A stretch of 52,410 nt of DNA from Candidatus Fredericiella danica (GTDB lineage Bacteria > Chloroflexota > Anaerolineae > Caldilineales > Caldilineaceae): the NCBI GenBank assembly GCA_016713335.1, contig JADJPH010000105.1, forward strand, positions 1 to 52,410. The letters run 5' to 3'. Shown one piece after another: positions 27,307 to 36,050 of the stretch. A program made the position numbers and the translations under genes. Within the stretch, counting starts at the first letter, position 1, and each line of letters begins with the position of its first letter. The notes under the pieces are model-generated. The model saw nothing but the letters and a program-made list of their open reading frames with translations. It did not search any database and had not been told where the DNA came from.

Positions 27307-28278
27307 ATGCTATCACGTGTCGCCGATAGTCTGTACTGGATGAGTCGCTACCTGGAGCGAGTTGATCATGTGACACGATTGATTGACGTGCATTTGACCA
27401 TCGTGCCCGAACAGTCGACTGAGGCGGCGCACCGGCGCCGCTCACGGCTGGTGACCAGTCTCGTCGGGGAAAAGTACCCGGTCGACGCGATTACCTCAGA
27501 TTTTGAGTTGGCAGCGCTGTTGACATTTGACGAGGATAACCCAAATTCGATCGCACGCTGTATTGCCTCTGCGCGCGAAAACGCGCGGCCGGTGCGCGAA
27601 CAAATCAACTCCCAGATGTGGGAGCAGATCAATCAGATGTATCTATACATCCAAAATTCGAGTATGGCCGACATCTGGGTGGGGGAACCTCACCAGTTCT
27701 ATCACCGCATCAATCAAGATGTCTACCGCTTTCAAGGTATCACCGATTCGCGTGTCAGTCGTGATCAGGGGTGGCACTTCATCCAGTTAGGTAAGTATAT
27801 TGAGCGTGCGGCTGAGACCGCGGACGCCCTCAATGTGGACTTTCGCGATCTGTACAGGGCAAGTCTGGCCGTCGACGCTGTGGATCAGAACACCTATCTG
27901 GAATGGGTTGGTTTGCTGCGTGGTTGCGCTGCGTATGAGGCATACAGCAAGGTGTATACTGCGAATGTTCAGCCAAATTCCATTGTGGAGTTTCTGATTT
28001 TGAACCCGGAGTTTCCTTATTCGGTGCGTTTCGCGATCAATGCCATCCAGAAGTCGCTCGATGCGATCGGTGTCGCCACAGAGACGCCCAAGTCCGCACG
28101 CGTCTATCGCCTGGCGGGCCGGCTACGGGCGACGCTCGACTACGCCCAGGTGGAGGAGATCATGGAAAGTGGCCTTGGCAGCAGCCTCCTTGAAATTCAA
28201 AACCGGTGTGCAGAGATTCATGACATCATCTATCAGACCTATATTGCGTACACATATAGCGACAGGGTTGCGAAATAG
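27307..28278 (+). CDS. Alpha-E domain protein
   Basis: 323 residues, mainly alpha-helical, with the diagnostic start MLSRVADSLYWMSRYLERVDHV. Further typical features are ISSARENARPVREQI-like text (here IASARENARPVREQINSQMW), GWHFIQLGKYIERAAETA, and NPEFPYSVRFAINAIQKSL. Alpha-E proteins nearly always accompany the COG2308 ATP-grasp, and in some genomes the two are fused, so it probably works in one complex with 25796-27295. The start is well supported by AAGGAGGT at 27295-27302. No catalytic motif of its own is recognised. Confidence 0.93.
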   Translation: MLSRVADSLYWMSRYLERVDHVTRLIDVHLTIVPEQSTEAAHRRRSRLVTSLVGEKYPVDAITSDFELAALLTFDEDNPNSIARCIASARENARPVREQINSQMWEQINQMYLYIQNSSMADIWVGEPHQFYHRINQDVYRFQGITDSRVSRDQGWHFIQLGKYIERAAETADALNVDFRDLYRASLAVDAVDQNTYLEWVGLLRGCAAYEAYSKVYTANVQPNSIVEFLILNPEFPYSVRFAINAIQKSLDAIGVATETPKSARVYRLAGRLRATLDYAQVEEIMESGLGSSLLEIQNRCAEIHDIIYQTYIAYTYSDRVAK

Positions 28279-28314
28279 CGTCCAACGCATAGAACGATTC
28301 CAGGCAGGCGCCAC

Positions 28315-29298
28315 ATGAATTACAAGATCAAGCATGTCACCAAGTTCCAGTACACTTCGCCGGTGATGGAGAGCGTGACCGAGGTGCGCAAGCATCCGCG
28401 CAACACCGAGTATCAATACTGTACTCACTTCGACCTCACTATCAAGCCCGCGGCGAAGCATTTCCACTATGAAGATCATCTGGGCAACTATGTCTACCAT
28501 TTTTCTCAGCCGGGGATCCATCAGTCGTTGACCGTCACTGCAACGTCGGAGGTGCACGTGCAGTCACGACCAACACCACCCCTGGCGCTGCCGGAGGATG
28601 CGTGGCAGGCGATCGACGCGCTGTCTGCAGCGGGCGACGAGTGGGAGATGCTGAAACCCAGTGAATTTACGTCTCCCACGCAGCGTCTCAGCGAGTTGGC
28701 GACGGAACTTGATGTGCGGCGACGCACCGATCCGCTGAGCATGGTGTACTATCTGAATAGTGCGTTGCACCGCGTGATCGCCTATGATTCACGGAGTACG
28801 CGTGTGGATTCGCCGATTGACGATGCACTGCTCCACCGCCGCGGCGTGTGCCAGGATTATTCGCACATTATGCTGGCGCTGATCCGCAATTACCTGCAGA
28901 TGCCCGCACGCTATGTGAGCGGATACCTGTATCACCGCGGCGACGACCGATCGGCGGATGGTGCGACGCATGCCTGGGTGGAAGTCTGGTTTCCGGAGCT
29001 TGGGTGGATTGGTTTTGATCCAACGAACAATATTGTGGCCGGCGAACGCCATGTCGACGTCGCCATCGGTTGTGATTATCATGATGTACCGCCTACGCGC
29101 GGGGTCTACAAAGGCAACGCCGGCAGCGACCTTGCTGTCACCGTGCGGGTGCGCTCCGGCAATGAAATCGACCACGAAATGGGTGAAGACCTGGTGGCGA
29201 CGCCAGTCTATCGGTCGACTGAGCATGCGCTCCAGGCGCGCTATGCGCAGGCGCTCCAGGCGATGCAGATTCAGCAACAGCAACAACAGCAGCAGTAA
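28315..29298 (+). CDS. Transglutaminase-like cysteine peptidase with polyglutamine tail
   Basis: 327 residues. The N-terminal Bact_transglu_N domain (about 1-80, KIKHVTKFQYTSPVMESVTE) precedes a transglutaminase core with the full triad: Cys179 in RRGVCQDYSH, His219 in ATHAWVEVW, Asp235 in GFDPTNN. There is no signal peptide, so it is probably cytoplasmic. The protein ends in an oligoglutamine tail (MQIQQQQQQQQ) encoded by mixed CAG/CAA codons. It is 36 bp after the alpha-E gene, completing the ATP-grasp/alpha-E/transglutaminase cluster; no Anbu-type NTN hydrolase is present in the window. Family knowledge suggests it cleaves or transfers amide bonds made by the ATP-grasp partner. Confidence 0.93.
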   Translation: MNYKIKHVTKFQYTSPVMESVTEVRKHPRNTEYQYCTHFDLTIKPAAKHFHYEDHLGNYVYHFSQPGIHQSLTVTATSEVHVQSRPTPPLALPEDAWQAIDALSAAGDEWEMLKPSEFTSPTQRLSELATELDVRRRTDPLSMVYYLNSALHRVIAYDSRSTRVDSPIDDALLHRRGVCQDYSHIMLALIRNYLQMPARYVSGYLYHRGDDRSADGATHAWVEVWFPELGWIGFDPTNNIVAGERHVDVAIGCDYHDVPPTRGVYKGNAGSDLAVTVRVRSGNEIDHEMGEDLVATPVYRSTEHALQARYAQALQAMQIQQQQQQQQ

Positions 29299-29338
29299 TG
29301 CGCTGCAGTGCGGCGACGCAACTTGAAGTGAGGGCGCA

Positions 29339-30322
29339 ATGACTGTCTCAGCGAAACATATCATGGATCACCTGGGGGATGCGCTTGTATCGGTTGATTT
29401 GTCTTTCCTCGGGGAGAAACAAAGCGGTAAGGTGCGCGATCTCTATCGCCATGGCGACAAATTGATTCTGGTGGCAACGGATCGATTGTCGGCGTTCGAT
29501 TACATTCTGGGGCTGGTTCCATTCAAGGGTCAGGTGCTGACCCAACTTTCGGCCTTCTGGTTTGACGCCACGCGTGACTTGATTGGCAACCACCTGTTGC
29601 AGGTGCCTGATCCGAATGTGACGGTCGCCCGGGCCTGCACCCCGCTGCCGGTGGAGGTTGTCGTGCGTGGCTACATCACCGGCGTCACTTCGACTGCACT
29701 CTGGCGACAATATAGTCTGGGTGAGCGCCGAATCTATGGGATAGACTTTCCTGACGGTTTGCGGAAGAACGATCGCTTGCCGGAGCCGGTCATCACGCCC
29801 ACCACAAAGGCGCGTGATGGCGGGCATGATGAACGGATTACCAGCGCGGAGATTGTGACGTCTGGATTGGTGCCTGCCCACCAATGGCAACGGGTCTGTG
29901 AAGCGGCGGTGGCGATTTTCAAACGCGGCCAACGCATTGCCCGGCGTGGTGGATTGATCCTGGTCGATACCAAATATGAATTTGGGTTAAATGCCAAGGG
30001 TGAGGTGGTGTTGATCGATGAGATTCACACACCGGATTCAAGCAGGTATTGGATTGCAGACACCTATGAGGCGCGCCACGCCGCGGGTGAAGAACCAGAA
30101 AACTTCGACAAGGAACTGATTCGCCTTTACTACGCTGCACGCGGCTATCGTGGTGAGGGTGCGCCGTGGCCGCTTCCGGCTGACCTTGCCGTTGAAGCAT
30201 CCGCTCGCTATATGCGCACGTATGAGATGTTGACGCAGAATCCGTTTATACCCGGTGAGACGCCTGCCGGGCCTCGCATTGAACAGGCGATGCGCAAGTG
30301 GGTGAAGACCGCCGACGTGTGA
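29339..30322 (+). CDS. purC: SAICAR synthetase (phosphoribosylaminoimidazole-succinocarboxamide synthase)
   Basis: Purine biosynthesis enzyme joining CAIR and aspartate with ATP. 327 residues, the longer form of the family. Diagnostic segments are GKVRDLYRHGDKLILVATDRLSAFD, VVVRGYITGVTSTALW, LPEPVITPTTKARDGGHDE, and GLILVDTKYEFGLNAKGEVVLIDEIHTPDSSRYW. Start 29339 has GAGGG upstream. It is the first gene of a purC-purE-purK-purF group, 40 bp after the transglutaminase gene, so read-through from that cluster is possible. Intact. Confidence 0.97.
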   Translation: MTVSAKHIMDHLGDALVSVDLSFLGEKQSGKVRDLYRHGDKLILVATDRLSAFDYILGLVPFKGQVLTQLSAFWFDATRDLIGNHLLQVPDPNVTVARACTPLPVEVVVRGYITGVTSTALWRQYSLGERRIYGIDFPDGLRKNDRLPEPVITPTTKARDGGHDERITSAEIVTSGLVPAHQWQRVCEAAVAIFKRGQRIARRGGLILVDTKYEFGLNAKGEVVLIDEIHTPDSSRYWIADTYEARHAAGEEPENFDKELIRLYYAARGYRGEGAPWPLPADLAVEASARYMRTYEMLTQNPFIPGETPAGPRIEQAMRKWVKTADV

Positions 30323-30358
30323 CACCGCGGCGAATCATGCGTTACATCAGGAGCTACT

Positions 30359-30847
30359 ATGACCGAACCTACGCCGCTCGTAGGCGTCATCATGGGCAGC
30401 AAATCCGACTGGGAAACCATGCGCGGCGCCTCCGAACTACTGGCTCAGTTCGGGGTTCCATGAGTGCCGGGTTGTTTCGGCCCATCGCACACCGGAGTGG
30501 ATGGTGGAATATGCCAGCCATGCCGAAGAGCGCGGGCTGGAGCTCATTATTGCAGGAGCCGGCGGTGCGGCGCACTTGCCAGGCATGGTTGCGGGGCACA
30601 CCCTGCTGCCGGTGATTGGGGTGCCGATCCAGAGCAGAGCACTCAACGGGTTGGATTCGCTTCTCTCGATTGTGCAGATGCCTGCGGGCGTGCCGGTGGC
30701 GACGATGGCGATCGGCGCGGCGGAGCCGTCAATGCTGCGTTATACGCAGTTGCGATTCTGGCTGCCACGCGCCCTGCGTTGCGCACCGCCTTGCGGACCT
30801 TCCGGCAGGAGCGAGCGGACCAGGTGCTGGGCGAGGTGCTCGAATGA
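30359..30847 (+). CDS. purE: N5-CAIR mutase, broken by two one-base deletions
   Basis: Converts N5-CAIR to CAIR; class I PurE working with PurK next door. The N-terminus MTEPTPLVGVIMGSKSDWE contains the GSKSDW active-site motif. The frame breaks at about 30461, where one base is missing after GGGGTTCC; one frame over the rest of the core is present (AHRTPEWMVEYA, AGAGGAAHLPGMVAGHT, IGVPIQSRALNGLDSLLSIVQMP). A second missing base near 30720 leads to the C-terminal NAALYAVAILAATRPAL... and the stop at 30847. Both losses together give a normal length of about 163 residues. AGGAG sits 5 nt before the ATG. It overlaps purK by 4 bp. Confidence 0.87.
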
Positions 30848-31983
30848 TTCTTCCAAATGCAACGATTGGTGTTTTTGGCAGCGGCCAACTTGGGCGTATG
30901 CTGGCCTTGGAAGCCAAGGCAATGGGGTATCGGGTTCACACGTTCTCGCCCGACCACGACTCACCGACTGGTCAAGTCGCCGATCGAGAAGTCTGTGCGG
31001 CGTACGATGATCTGGATGCGGTGGATGAGTTTGTGCGCCGCGTGGACGTCGTCACCTTTGAATTTGAGAATGTCCCGTCGGCCGTGGCGCAGGTGGCACT
31101 GGCGAGCGGGATACCCGTCCGGCCGGGAAGTTGGGTGCTCCACACTGCACAGCAGCGGCTGCGTGAAAAGCAGTTCCTTGCCGGCGCCGGGCTGCCCGTG
31201 ACGCCCTTTGCGCCGGTGCATTCACTCGGAAGATCTGGTCACCGGTCTTGAACGCCTGCGCTGTCCGGCCGTGTTGAAGACCGCAGCGTTTGGGTATGAC
31301 GGCAAGGGCCAGGTGCTCATCGCAACCCCGGAAGATGCGGCAGCGGCATGGGATGCGCTTGGACGCCAGGAGTGCGTGCTCGAAGCGTTCATCGCCTTTG
31401 AACGTGAGTTGTCAGTGGTCGCGGCACGGAGTGTGAGCGGCAAGTTCGCCCATTGGGGTGTCATCGAAAATACGCATCGCAATCATATCCTGGATCTTTC
31501 GGTGGCGCCGGCAGACATCCCTTCCCACGTCGTGAAGCACGCGATCGACATGACGCGGGCGGTGCTTGCACAACTTGATGTGGCGGGTGTGCTCTGCGTG
31601 GAGCTCTTTATGGCGTCCAGCGGGGGTTGTTGATCAACGAACTGGCGCCGCGGCCGCACAATTCCGGCCATTTCACCATCGATGCTTGTGTAACGAGCCA
31701 GTTCGAACAACAGGTGCGGGCGATCTGTGGGCTACCCCTGGGCAGCACTGAACAACTGCGACCGGCAGCGATGGCCAATCTGCTGGGCGACCTCTGGGAG
31801 CATGGTGAACCTGACTGGAATGCCGCACTCGCAATTCCTGGGGTAAAGTTGCACCTATACGGAAAGCACGCCCCCCGCTCCGGGCGAAAGATGGGGCATC
31901 TGACTGCGCTTGCGGAGACCACCGCCGAGGCGAAAGCCAATGTTGAAGAAGCGCGCCGGCAACTGACGCCCAAGCACGCATGA
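30844..31983 (+). CDS. purK: N5-CAIR synthetase, broken by two frameshifts
   Basis: ATP-grasp enzyme making N5-CAIR from AIR, bicarbonate and ATP. The N-terminus ILPNATIGVFGSGQLGRMLALEA is diagnostic, followed by VVTFEFENVPSAVA. The frame is lost near 31222 and recovered one frame over as SEDLVTGLERLRCPAVLKTAAFGYDGKG. It is lost again near 31625, where a five-G run should be six (SSGG / LLINELAPRPHNSGHFTIDAC restored), and ends at 31983 (KHA). The reconstructed length of about 380 residues is normal. The start overlaps purE by 4 bp. Both breaks look like read errors because all flanking family sequence is preserved. Confidence 0.88.
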
Positions 31984-32037
31984 GCGAGCCCGCAGACGCG
32001 GTGTGCGTCTGGTTCGTAGGCATTAGAGGGGGTCGAA

Positions 32038-33459
32038 ATGTTCCCAGATGACAAGTTGAAAGAGGCGTGCGGAATTTTTGGGATCTATGCGCCAGGCAAG
32101 GACGTGGCACGTCACACGTTTTTTGCGCTGTACGCGTTGCAGCACCGCGGCCAGGAAGCCGCGGGGATCGTCACGTGCGATGGCCAGATGGCCCATGTGC
32201 ACAAAGGCATGGGACTCGTCTCCCAGGTCTTTAATGAAGAGAACCTCCGTTATCTGCAGGGTCATCTTGCGATTGGTCACACGCGTTATTCGACTACCGG
32301 TTCACCCAAACTACGGAATACGCAGCCCTATGTGATTGAGACCATTGATGGGCCGCTGGCGTTGGGGCACAATGGCAACTTGATCAATGCACCGCAACTC
32401 CGCCGTGAACTGCTGGAGCGCGGCGTTGGACTTTCCACATCGAGCGACAGTGAGGTGGTGCTGCATCTGCTGGCGGGCGCAGGTGGTCCGGACATGGGGA
32501 AGCGCATCCGCATCATGATGGCAAAAGCCGAGGGCGCCTACTCGTTGGTCATCATGACCAAAGATGCGATCTATGGGGTGCGCGACCCATGGGGACTCAG
32601 ACCGCTCGTGTTGGGCAAGATCGATGGCGGCTATGTTGTTGCCTCGGAGAGTTGCGCCTTTTCCACGATTGGCGCTGAAACTGTTCGAGAGATCCAACCG
32701 GGCCAAATCGTGCGTATCGACGCAAATGGCTATGAGATCGTGCAGGGGGCGCCACCCGAGCAGTTGGCGTTCTGTACGTTTGAGCAGATCTATTTTGCCC
32801 GGCCGGATACCGTGTTTGACGGCCAACTCGTGCATACGACGCGGCAGAATCTGGGGCGGCAATTGGCGCGCGAGGCGCCGGCAGCGGCGGACATTGTCGT
32901 GCCCGTGCCGGATTCGGGTACGCCACACGCAATCGGGTATGCACAGGAAAGCGGGGTGCCCTATAGCGAGGGGCTGATCAAGAGCCGCTATATTGGCCGC
33001 ACGTTCATTCAACCAAGCGACGAATTGCGCCGCGTGGGTGTGGCGATGAAGTTCAACCCACTGCCCGAGAATCTGCAGGGGATGCGGGTCGTGCTGATCG
33101 ACGATTCGATCGTGCGCGGCAATACCTCTGGCCCGCTGGTGCGCATGCTCCGCAACGCAGGGGCCATTGCGGTGCATGTGCGCGTCGCCTGCCCGCCCAT
33201 TCAGTGGCCCTGTTTCATGGGGGTGGACATGGCTTCGCGCAGCGAATTGATCGCCGCGTATCAGAGTGTCGAGGCGATCTGCGCGCACATTGGGGCCGAT
33301 TCGTTAGCCTACCTGTCCATTGCAGGGATGATGGCAGCGTTGAAGGCGACGAATGGCTACTGCAATGCTTGCTTCACGGGGGATTATCCCTTTACAACCC
33401 CGATCTCGTTGATCGAATTGCAAGAAAAAGAAAAGTTCGTCCAAGTCTGGGGAAACTAA
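32038..33459 (+). CDS. purF: Amidophosphoribosyltransferase
   Basis: Commits PRPP to purine synthesis using glutamine. 473 residues, intact. The first ten residues (MFPDDKLKEA) are a propeptide removed to expose the N-terminal nucleophile Cys11 of CGIFGIY. The glutaminase domain includes GHTRYSTTGSPKLRNTQPY and LGHNGNLIN; the phosphoribosyltransferase domain has VVLIDDSIVRGNTS. Cysteines CPP, CNACF near the end match the 4Fe-4S-binding Bacillus-type enzyme. Start 32038 has a purine-rich GAGGGGG 8 nt upstream. Confidence 0.97.
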   Translation: MFPDDKLKEACGIFGIYAPGKDVARHTFFALYALQHRGQEAAGIVTCDGQMAHVHKGMGLVSQVFNEENLRYLQGHLAIGHTRYSTTGSPKLRNTQPYVIETIDGPLALGHNGNLINAPQLRRELLERGVGLSTSSDSEVVLHLLAGAGGPDMGKRIRIMMAKAEGAYSLVIMTKDAIYGVRDPWGLRPLVLGKIDGGYVVASESCAFSTIGAETVREIQPGQIVRIDANGYEIVQGAPPEQLAFCTFEQIYFARPDTVFDGQLVHTTRQNLGRQLAREAPAAADIVVPVPDSGTPHAIGYAQESGVPYSEGLIKSRYIGRTFIQPSDELRRVGVAMKFNPLPENLQGMRVVLIDDSIVRGNTSGPLVRMLRNAGAIAVHVRVACPPIQWPCFMGVDMASRSELIAAYQSVEAICAHIGADSLAYLSIAGMMAALKATNGYCNACFTGDYPFTTPISLIELQEKEKFVQVWGN

Positions 33460-33461
33460 CG

Positions 33462-34250
33462 ATGTCCGACTATCAGACGATTTTGTACTCTGTCGATGAG
33501 GCAGTCGCCACGATCTGTTTGAACCGGCCCGAGCGCCGCAATGCGTTGACGACGCAACTGTTGGATGAATTGCGGCATGCTTTCGAAACTGCCGCCACGG
33601 ATCCTGCGGTGCGTGCCATCGTGCTGACCGGCGCCGGCCCGACTTTTTGTTCAGGCCAGGACCTCAGCATGTTCACCGGAAAGCTCGAAGGGCATACGGT
33701 GCGCGAGGCAATTCTCAAGCACTACAAGCCGCTGATCCTTGGGATGGTGGAACTGCCGAAACCGATCATCGGTGCGATCAATGGGGGTGCGGCCGGTGCA
33801 GGCGCCTCATTGGCGCTGGCCTGCGACCTGCGGGTGATGGCGGAAGAGAGCTACATCATGCAGGCCTTCTCAAATATCGGCCTGGTGCCTGACGCCGGTT
33901 CGACCTGGTTTATGGTGCGCATGCTTGGCTATAGCCGCGCCTTCCAGCTTTGCGCAGAGGCCGAGCGGATCTCGGCGGCGCGCTGTATGGAATACGGGAT
34001 GTGCAACCGGATGGCCTCGGCTGATGAACTACTTGCTGTAGCGCAGTCCTGGGCGCGCCAACTCGCAGGACGCCCCACGCTGGCGCTTGGCTGGACAAAG
34101 CGTGCGCTGGATGCAGGGCTGTCGACGACGTTGGAAGCCTCCATCCAGATTGAAGCACAACTGCAAGCCCAGGCAATCGAGACGCGCGATCACATCGAGG
34201 GGGTGACGGCGTTTTTGCAGAAGCGGGCGCCGGTCTTCAAGGGCGAATAG
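33462..34250 (+). CDS. Enoyl-CoA hydratase/isomerase family protein, PaaG-like
   Basis: 262 residues, intact crotonase fold. Oxyanion-hole regions are TGAGPTFCSGQDLSMF and AINGGAAGAGASLALACDLRV. The segment SNIGLVPDAGSTWFMVRMLG matches PaaG-type isomerases, with Asp where classical hydratases use the second Glu, so ring-opening or double-bond isomerisation is more likely than hydration. Start 33462 is 2 bp after the purF stop, with GGGGA upstream; a longer frame would overlap purF deeply and is rejected. It is followed 10 bp later by an SDR gene, suggesting an acyl-CoA degradation pair riding on the purine operon. Confidence 0.9.
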   Translation: MSDYQTILYSVDEAVATICLNRPERRNALTTQLLDELRHAFETAATDPAVRAIVLTGAGPTFCSGQDLSMFTGKLEGHTVREAILKHYKPLILGMVELPKPIIGAINGGAAGAGASLALACDLRVMAEESYIMQAFSNIGLVPDAGSTWFMVRMLGYSRAFQLCAEAERISAARCMEYGMCNRMASADELLAVAQSWARQLAGRPTLALGWTKRALDAGLSTTLEASIQIEAQLQAQAIETRDHIEGVTAFLQKRAPVFKGE

Positions 34251-34260
34251 GAGATGACAG

Positions 34261-34967
34261 ATGAAGCAGGCGGCGTTTGATCGGTTTGATCTGACCGGCA
34301 AAGTGGCGATTATCACCGGCGCCTCGCGTGGGATCGGCGAGGCAATCGCCCACGCCTATGCCGCGGCTGGGGCACGCGTCGTCCTTGCGGCGCAGGAAGC
34401 GTCGAGGATTGCGGCGCATCGCGCGAGGGCGGCGGGCGCTCGCCCTGCCATCGGGCGATCGGCCGGGCGTCGATCCGCTGGCGGCGCGCCGTCGAGGCGG
34501 GCGGCGTTGACATCCTGGTCAACAAGCTGCGACGAATCCCATTTGGACCGATCCGGCGGAATAGCCACTGGGACAAACGTTTGACGTCAATGTCAAGGGC
34601 TATACGATGGTCAAGGGGCTGGCGATTTGATCGTGCGGGGGGCGGCGATCAATATGGCCTCCTCGCGGGCAGGCAGCGCAGCCGGGCTGGGCGTCACTGT
34701 CGCAGTGTGCTGCGGTGCTTGCCGCGAGTTGGCGCGCAACACAGGTGCTTGCCCGGGTTCGTCAAGCCATTCAGTGCGGGCCTGGAGCACCTGCGATCAA
34801 CGGCGCTCTCGGCGATTCCGCAGCATCGTATGGCCGAACCTGACGAAATTGCAGGCATTTCGCTCTATCTGGCTGCTCGCGCCAGCGATTTCACGACGGG
34901 CGCGACTTTTCTGGTCGACGGTGGTCAGGCGATCGGCAATCCGCTCTATGCGCTGTTCGGTGAGTAG
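34261..34967 (+). pseudogene. Short-chain dehydrogenase gene with many indels
   Basis: The N-terminus MKQAAFDRFDLTGKVAIITGASRGIGEAIAHAYAAAGARVVLA is a perfect SDR start with the TGxxxGIG cofactor loop, and the end (RMAEPDEIAGISLYLAARAS, TTGATFLVDGGQA) is a perfect SDR finish. Between about 34400 and 34830 the sequence changes frame repeatedly and appears to have lost bases: DILVN, DVNVKGY and INMASSRAG-type motifs occur in different frames, and the catalytic YxxxK region cannot be found. The total is about 707 bp where some 760 is usual. It is either a true decaying gene or an error-rich patch. The wild-type enzyme would be a cytoplasmic NAD(P)-dependent oxidoreductase. Confidence 0.78.
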
Positions 34968-35279
34968 GGCGCCGCTAAACGTATTTATCCTGGCACAAAT
35001 TCACACTATCAGGTGACAAGTGTGTTTGCACCCAAATGCAAACACATATGTTTGCCTTGTCTAATAATAGATATGACAAATTCAGGTTCGGAATTGGTGA
35101 TAAGGAAATTGTAAGCGAAAATATCGCCCTATTCCTGTAAACTGTGATTTACTGCGATGAGTAGTTGCCCCGTATTGTTGTTGTACAGGGTTTGATTCTG
35201 CCTGGTCGAGTAAGCCAGTTGTCGAACTGGTATCATGCATGAGGTTGCGGGGCTGTCGTTCAACTGAGGAACAATGCGA
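34968..35279. other. AT-richer intergenic region before the split amine oxidase genes
   Basis: About 310 bp without a gene. It holds the inverted repeat at 35021-35046 (annotated separately), a second overlapping dyad GCAAACA-CATA-TGTTTGC (35038-35055), and an AT-rich stretch around 35060-35130. It must hold the promoter of the genes starting at 35280, but no convincing -35/-10 pair with correct spacing was found. Confidence 0.5.
35021..35046. promoter_or_regulatory. 10-bp inverted repeat, terminator or operator
   Basis: TGTGTTTGCA (35021-35030) and its exact complement TGCAAACACA (35037-35046) are separated by CCCAAA. An alternative dyad using the right arm with TGTTTGC at 35049-35055 overlaps it. 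Only a weak T-rich stretch follows, so either a terminator for the upstream operon or a binding site upstream of 35280 is possible. Confidence 0.4.
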
Positions 35280-36038
35280 ATGAAGAGTCTGAAGCTCGCA
35301 CGCCGGTGGACAATTGCACTGTTTGCTGCCTTGCTTTTGAGCGGCACTGTCATTGCGCTGGCGTCGCCATCCACACTGGCCAACCTGACCGGGGCGAGTG
35401 GAACGGGCTACGATCCGCTCAATCCCACCGAATTGGGGCGGGCGCTGCAAGTAGGTGGCGCCAGCAATATGATGATGCCGCAGGCAGGGCTTGCGCGTGA
35501 CGGCGCCGGCGAAAGTGTGCCGGCCGCGCCCGCTGAGGTGCTGCTGCTGGTCGAACGGCACCAAGAAGAAAAGGCTGCCTATGCGCAGGCAAATTCGCCG
35601 CGACGGGCCGATGTCTACATCTATCGCTACAGCGATGACACGCTCGTGCATCAGATCGTCGACGTCGCAACTGGCGCCGTCGATCAAACCGAGACACAGC
35701 AGGGTGTACAACTGCCGCTGACCGTTGCCGAAGAGCAGCGCTCACTGGCGATTGCCTTTGCCGACCCTGTGGTGCGAGCCTCGCTCCAGCAGGAATACGA
35801 GATGGAGTTTGGGCAGCCCCTGGCGAGCACCGATCAATTGCAGGTGAAGGCGATGACCTTCCATGCAGACTCGGCGCCGGGCCGGGACATCGGCGCGGCG
35901 GCCACATGCGGTCTCCGCCGCTGTGCGCAGTTGTTGCTGACTGCCGGCGAAAATGTCGTGCTGCAGACGATTCCAGTCGTCAACCTATCAGAGGGCAACG
36001 TCGCCCACGTTTTGACCTTCGGCGCCACCGTTCCCTAG
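35280..36038 (+). CDS. Exported protein resembling the N-terminal domains of copper amine oxidase
   Basis: 252 residues with a signal or anchor sequence (RWTIALFAALLLSGTVIALA). The mature region begins with DPLNPTELGRALQV, matching the HPLDPL..EI start of the copper amine oxidase N2 domain, and continues VLLLVERHQEEKAAY, ADVYIYRYSDDTLVHQIVD, GVQLPLTVAEEQ, ADPVVRASLQQEY, all like N2/N3. The catalytic domain is missing here but encoded 12 bp downstream. The N-terminal portion of an oxidase therefore appears to be a separate polypeptide. ATG 35280 is preferred to 35274 because GAGGA then has a 9-nt spacing. No metal or redox site is expected in this part. Confidence 0.7.
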   Translation: MKSLKLARRWTIALFAALLLSGTVIALASPSTLANLTGASGTGYDPLNPTELGRALQVGGASNMMMPQAGLARDGAGESVPAAPAEVLLLVERHQEEKAAYAQANSPRRADVYIYRYSDDTLVHQIVDVATGAVDQTETQQGVQLPLTVAEEQRSLAIAFADPVVRASLQQEYEMEFGQPLASTDQLQVKAMTFHADSAPGRDIGAAATCGLRRCAQLLLTAGENVVLQTIPVVNLSEGNVAHVLTFGATVP

Positions 36039-36050
36039 ACGGAGAATTCC

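Noticed and set aside
33204..33461. Upstream extension of the PaaG-like gene
   Set aside because: It would overlap purF by 250 bp, and crotonase homology starts at 33462.
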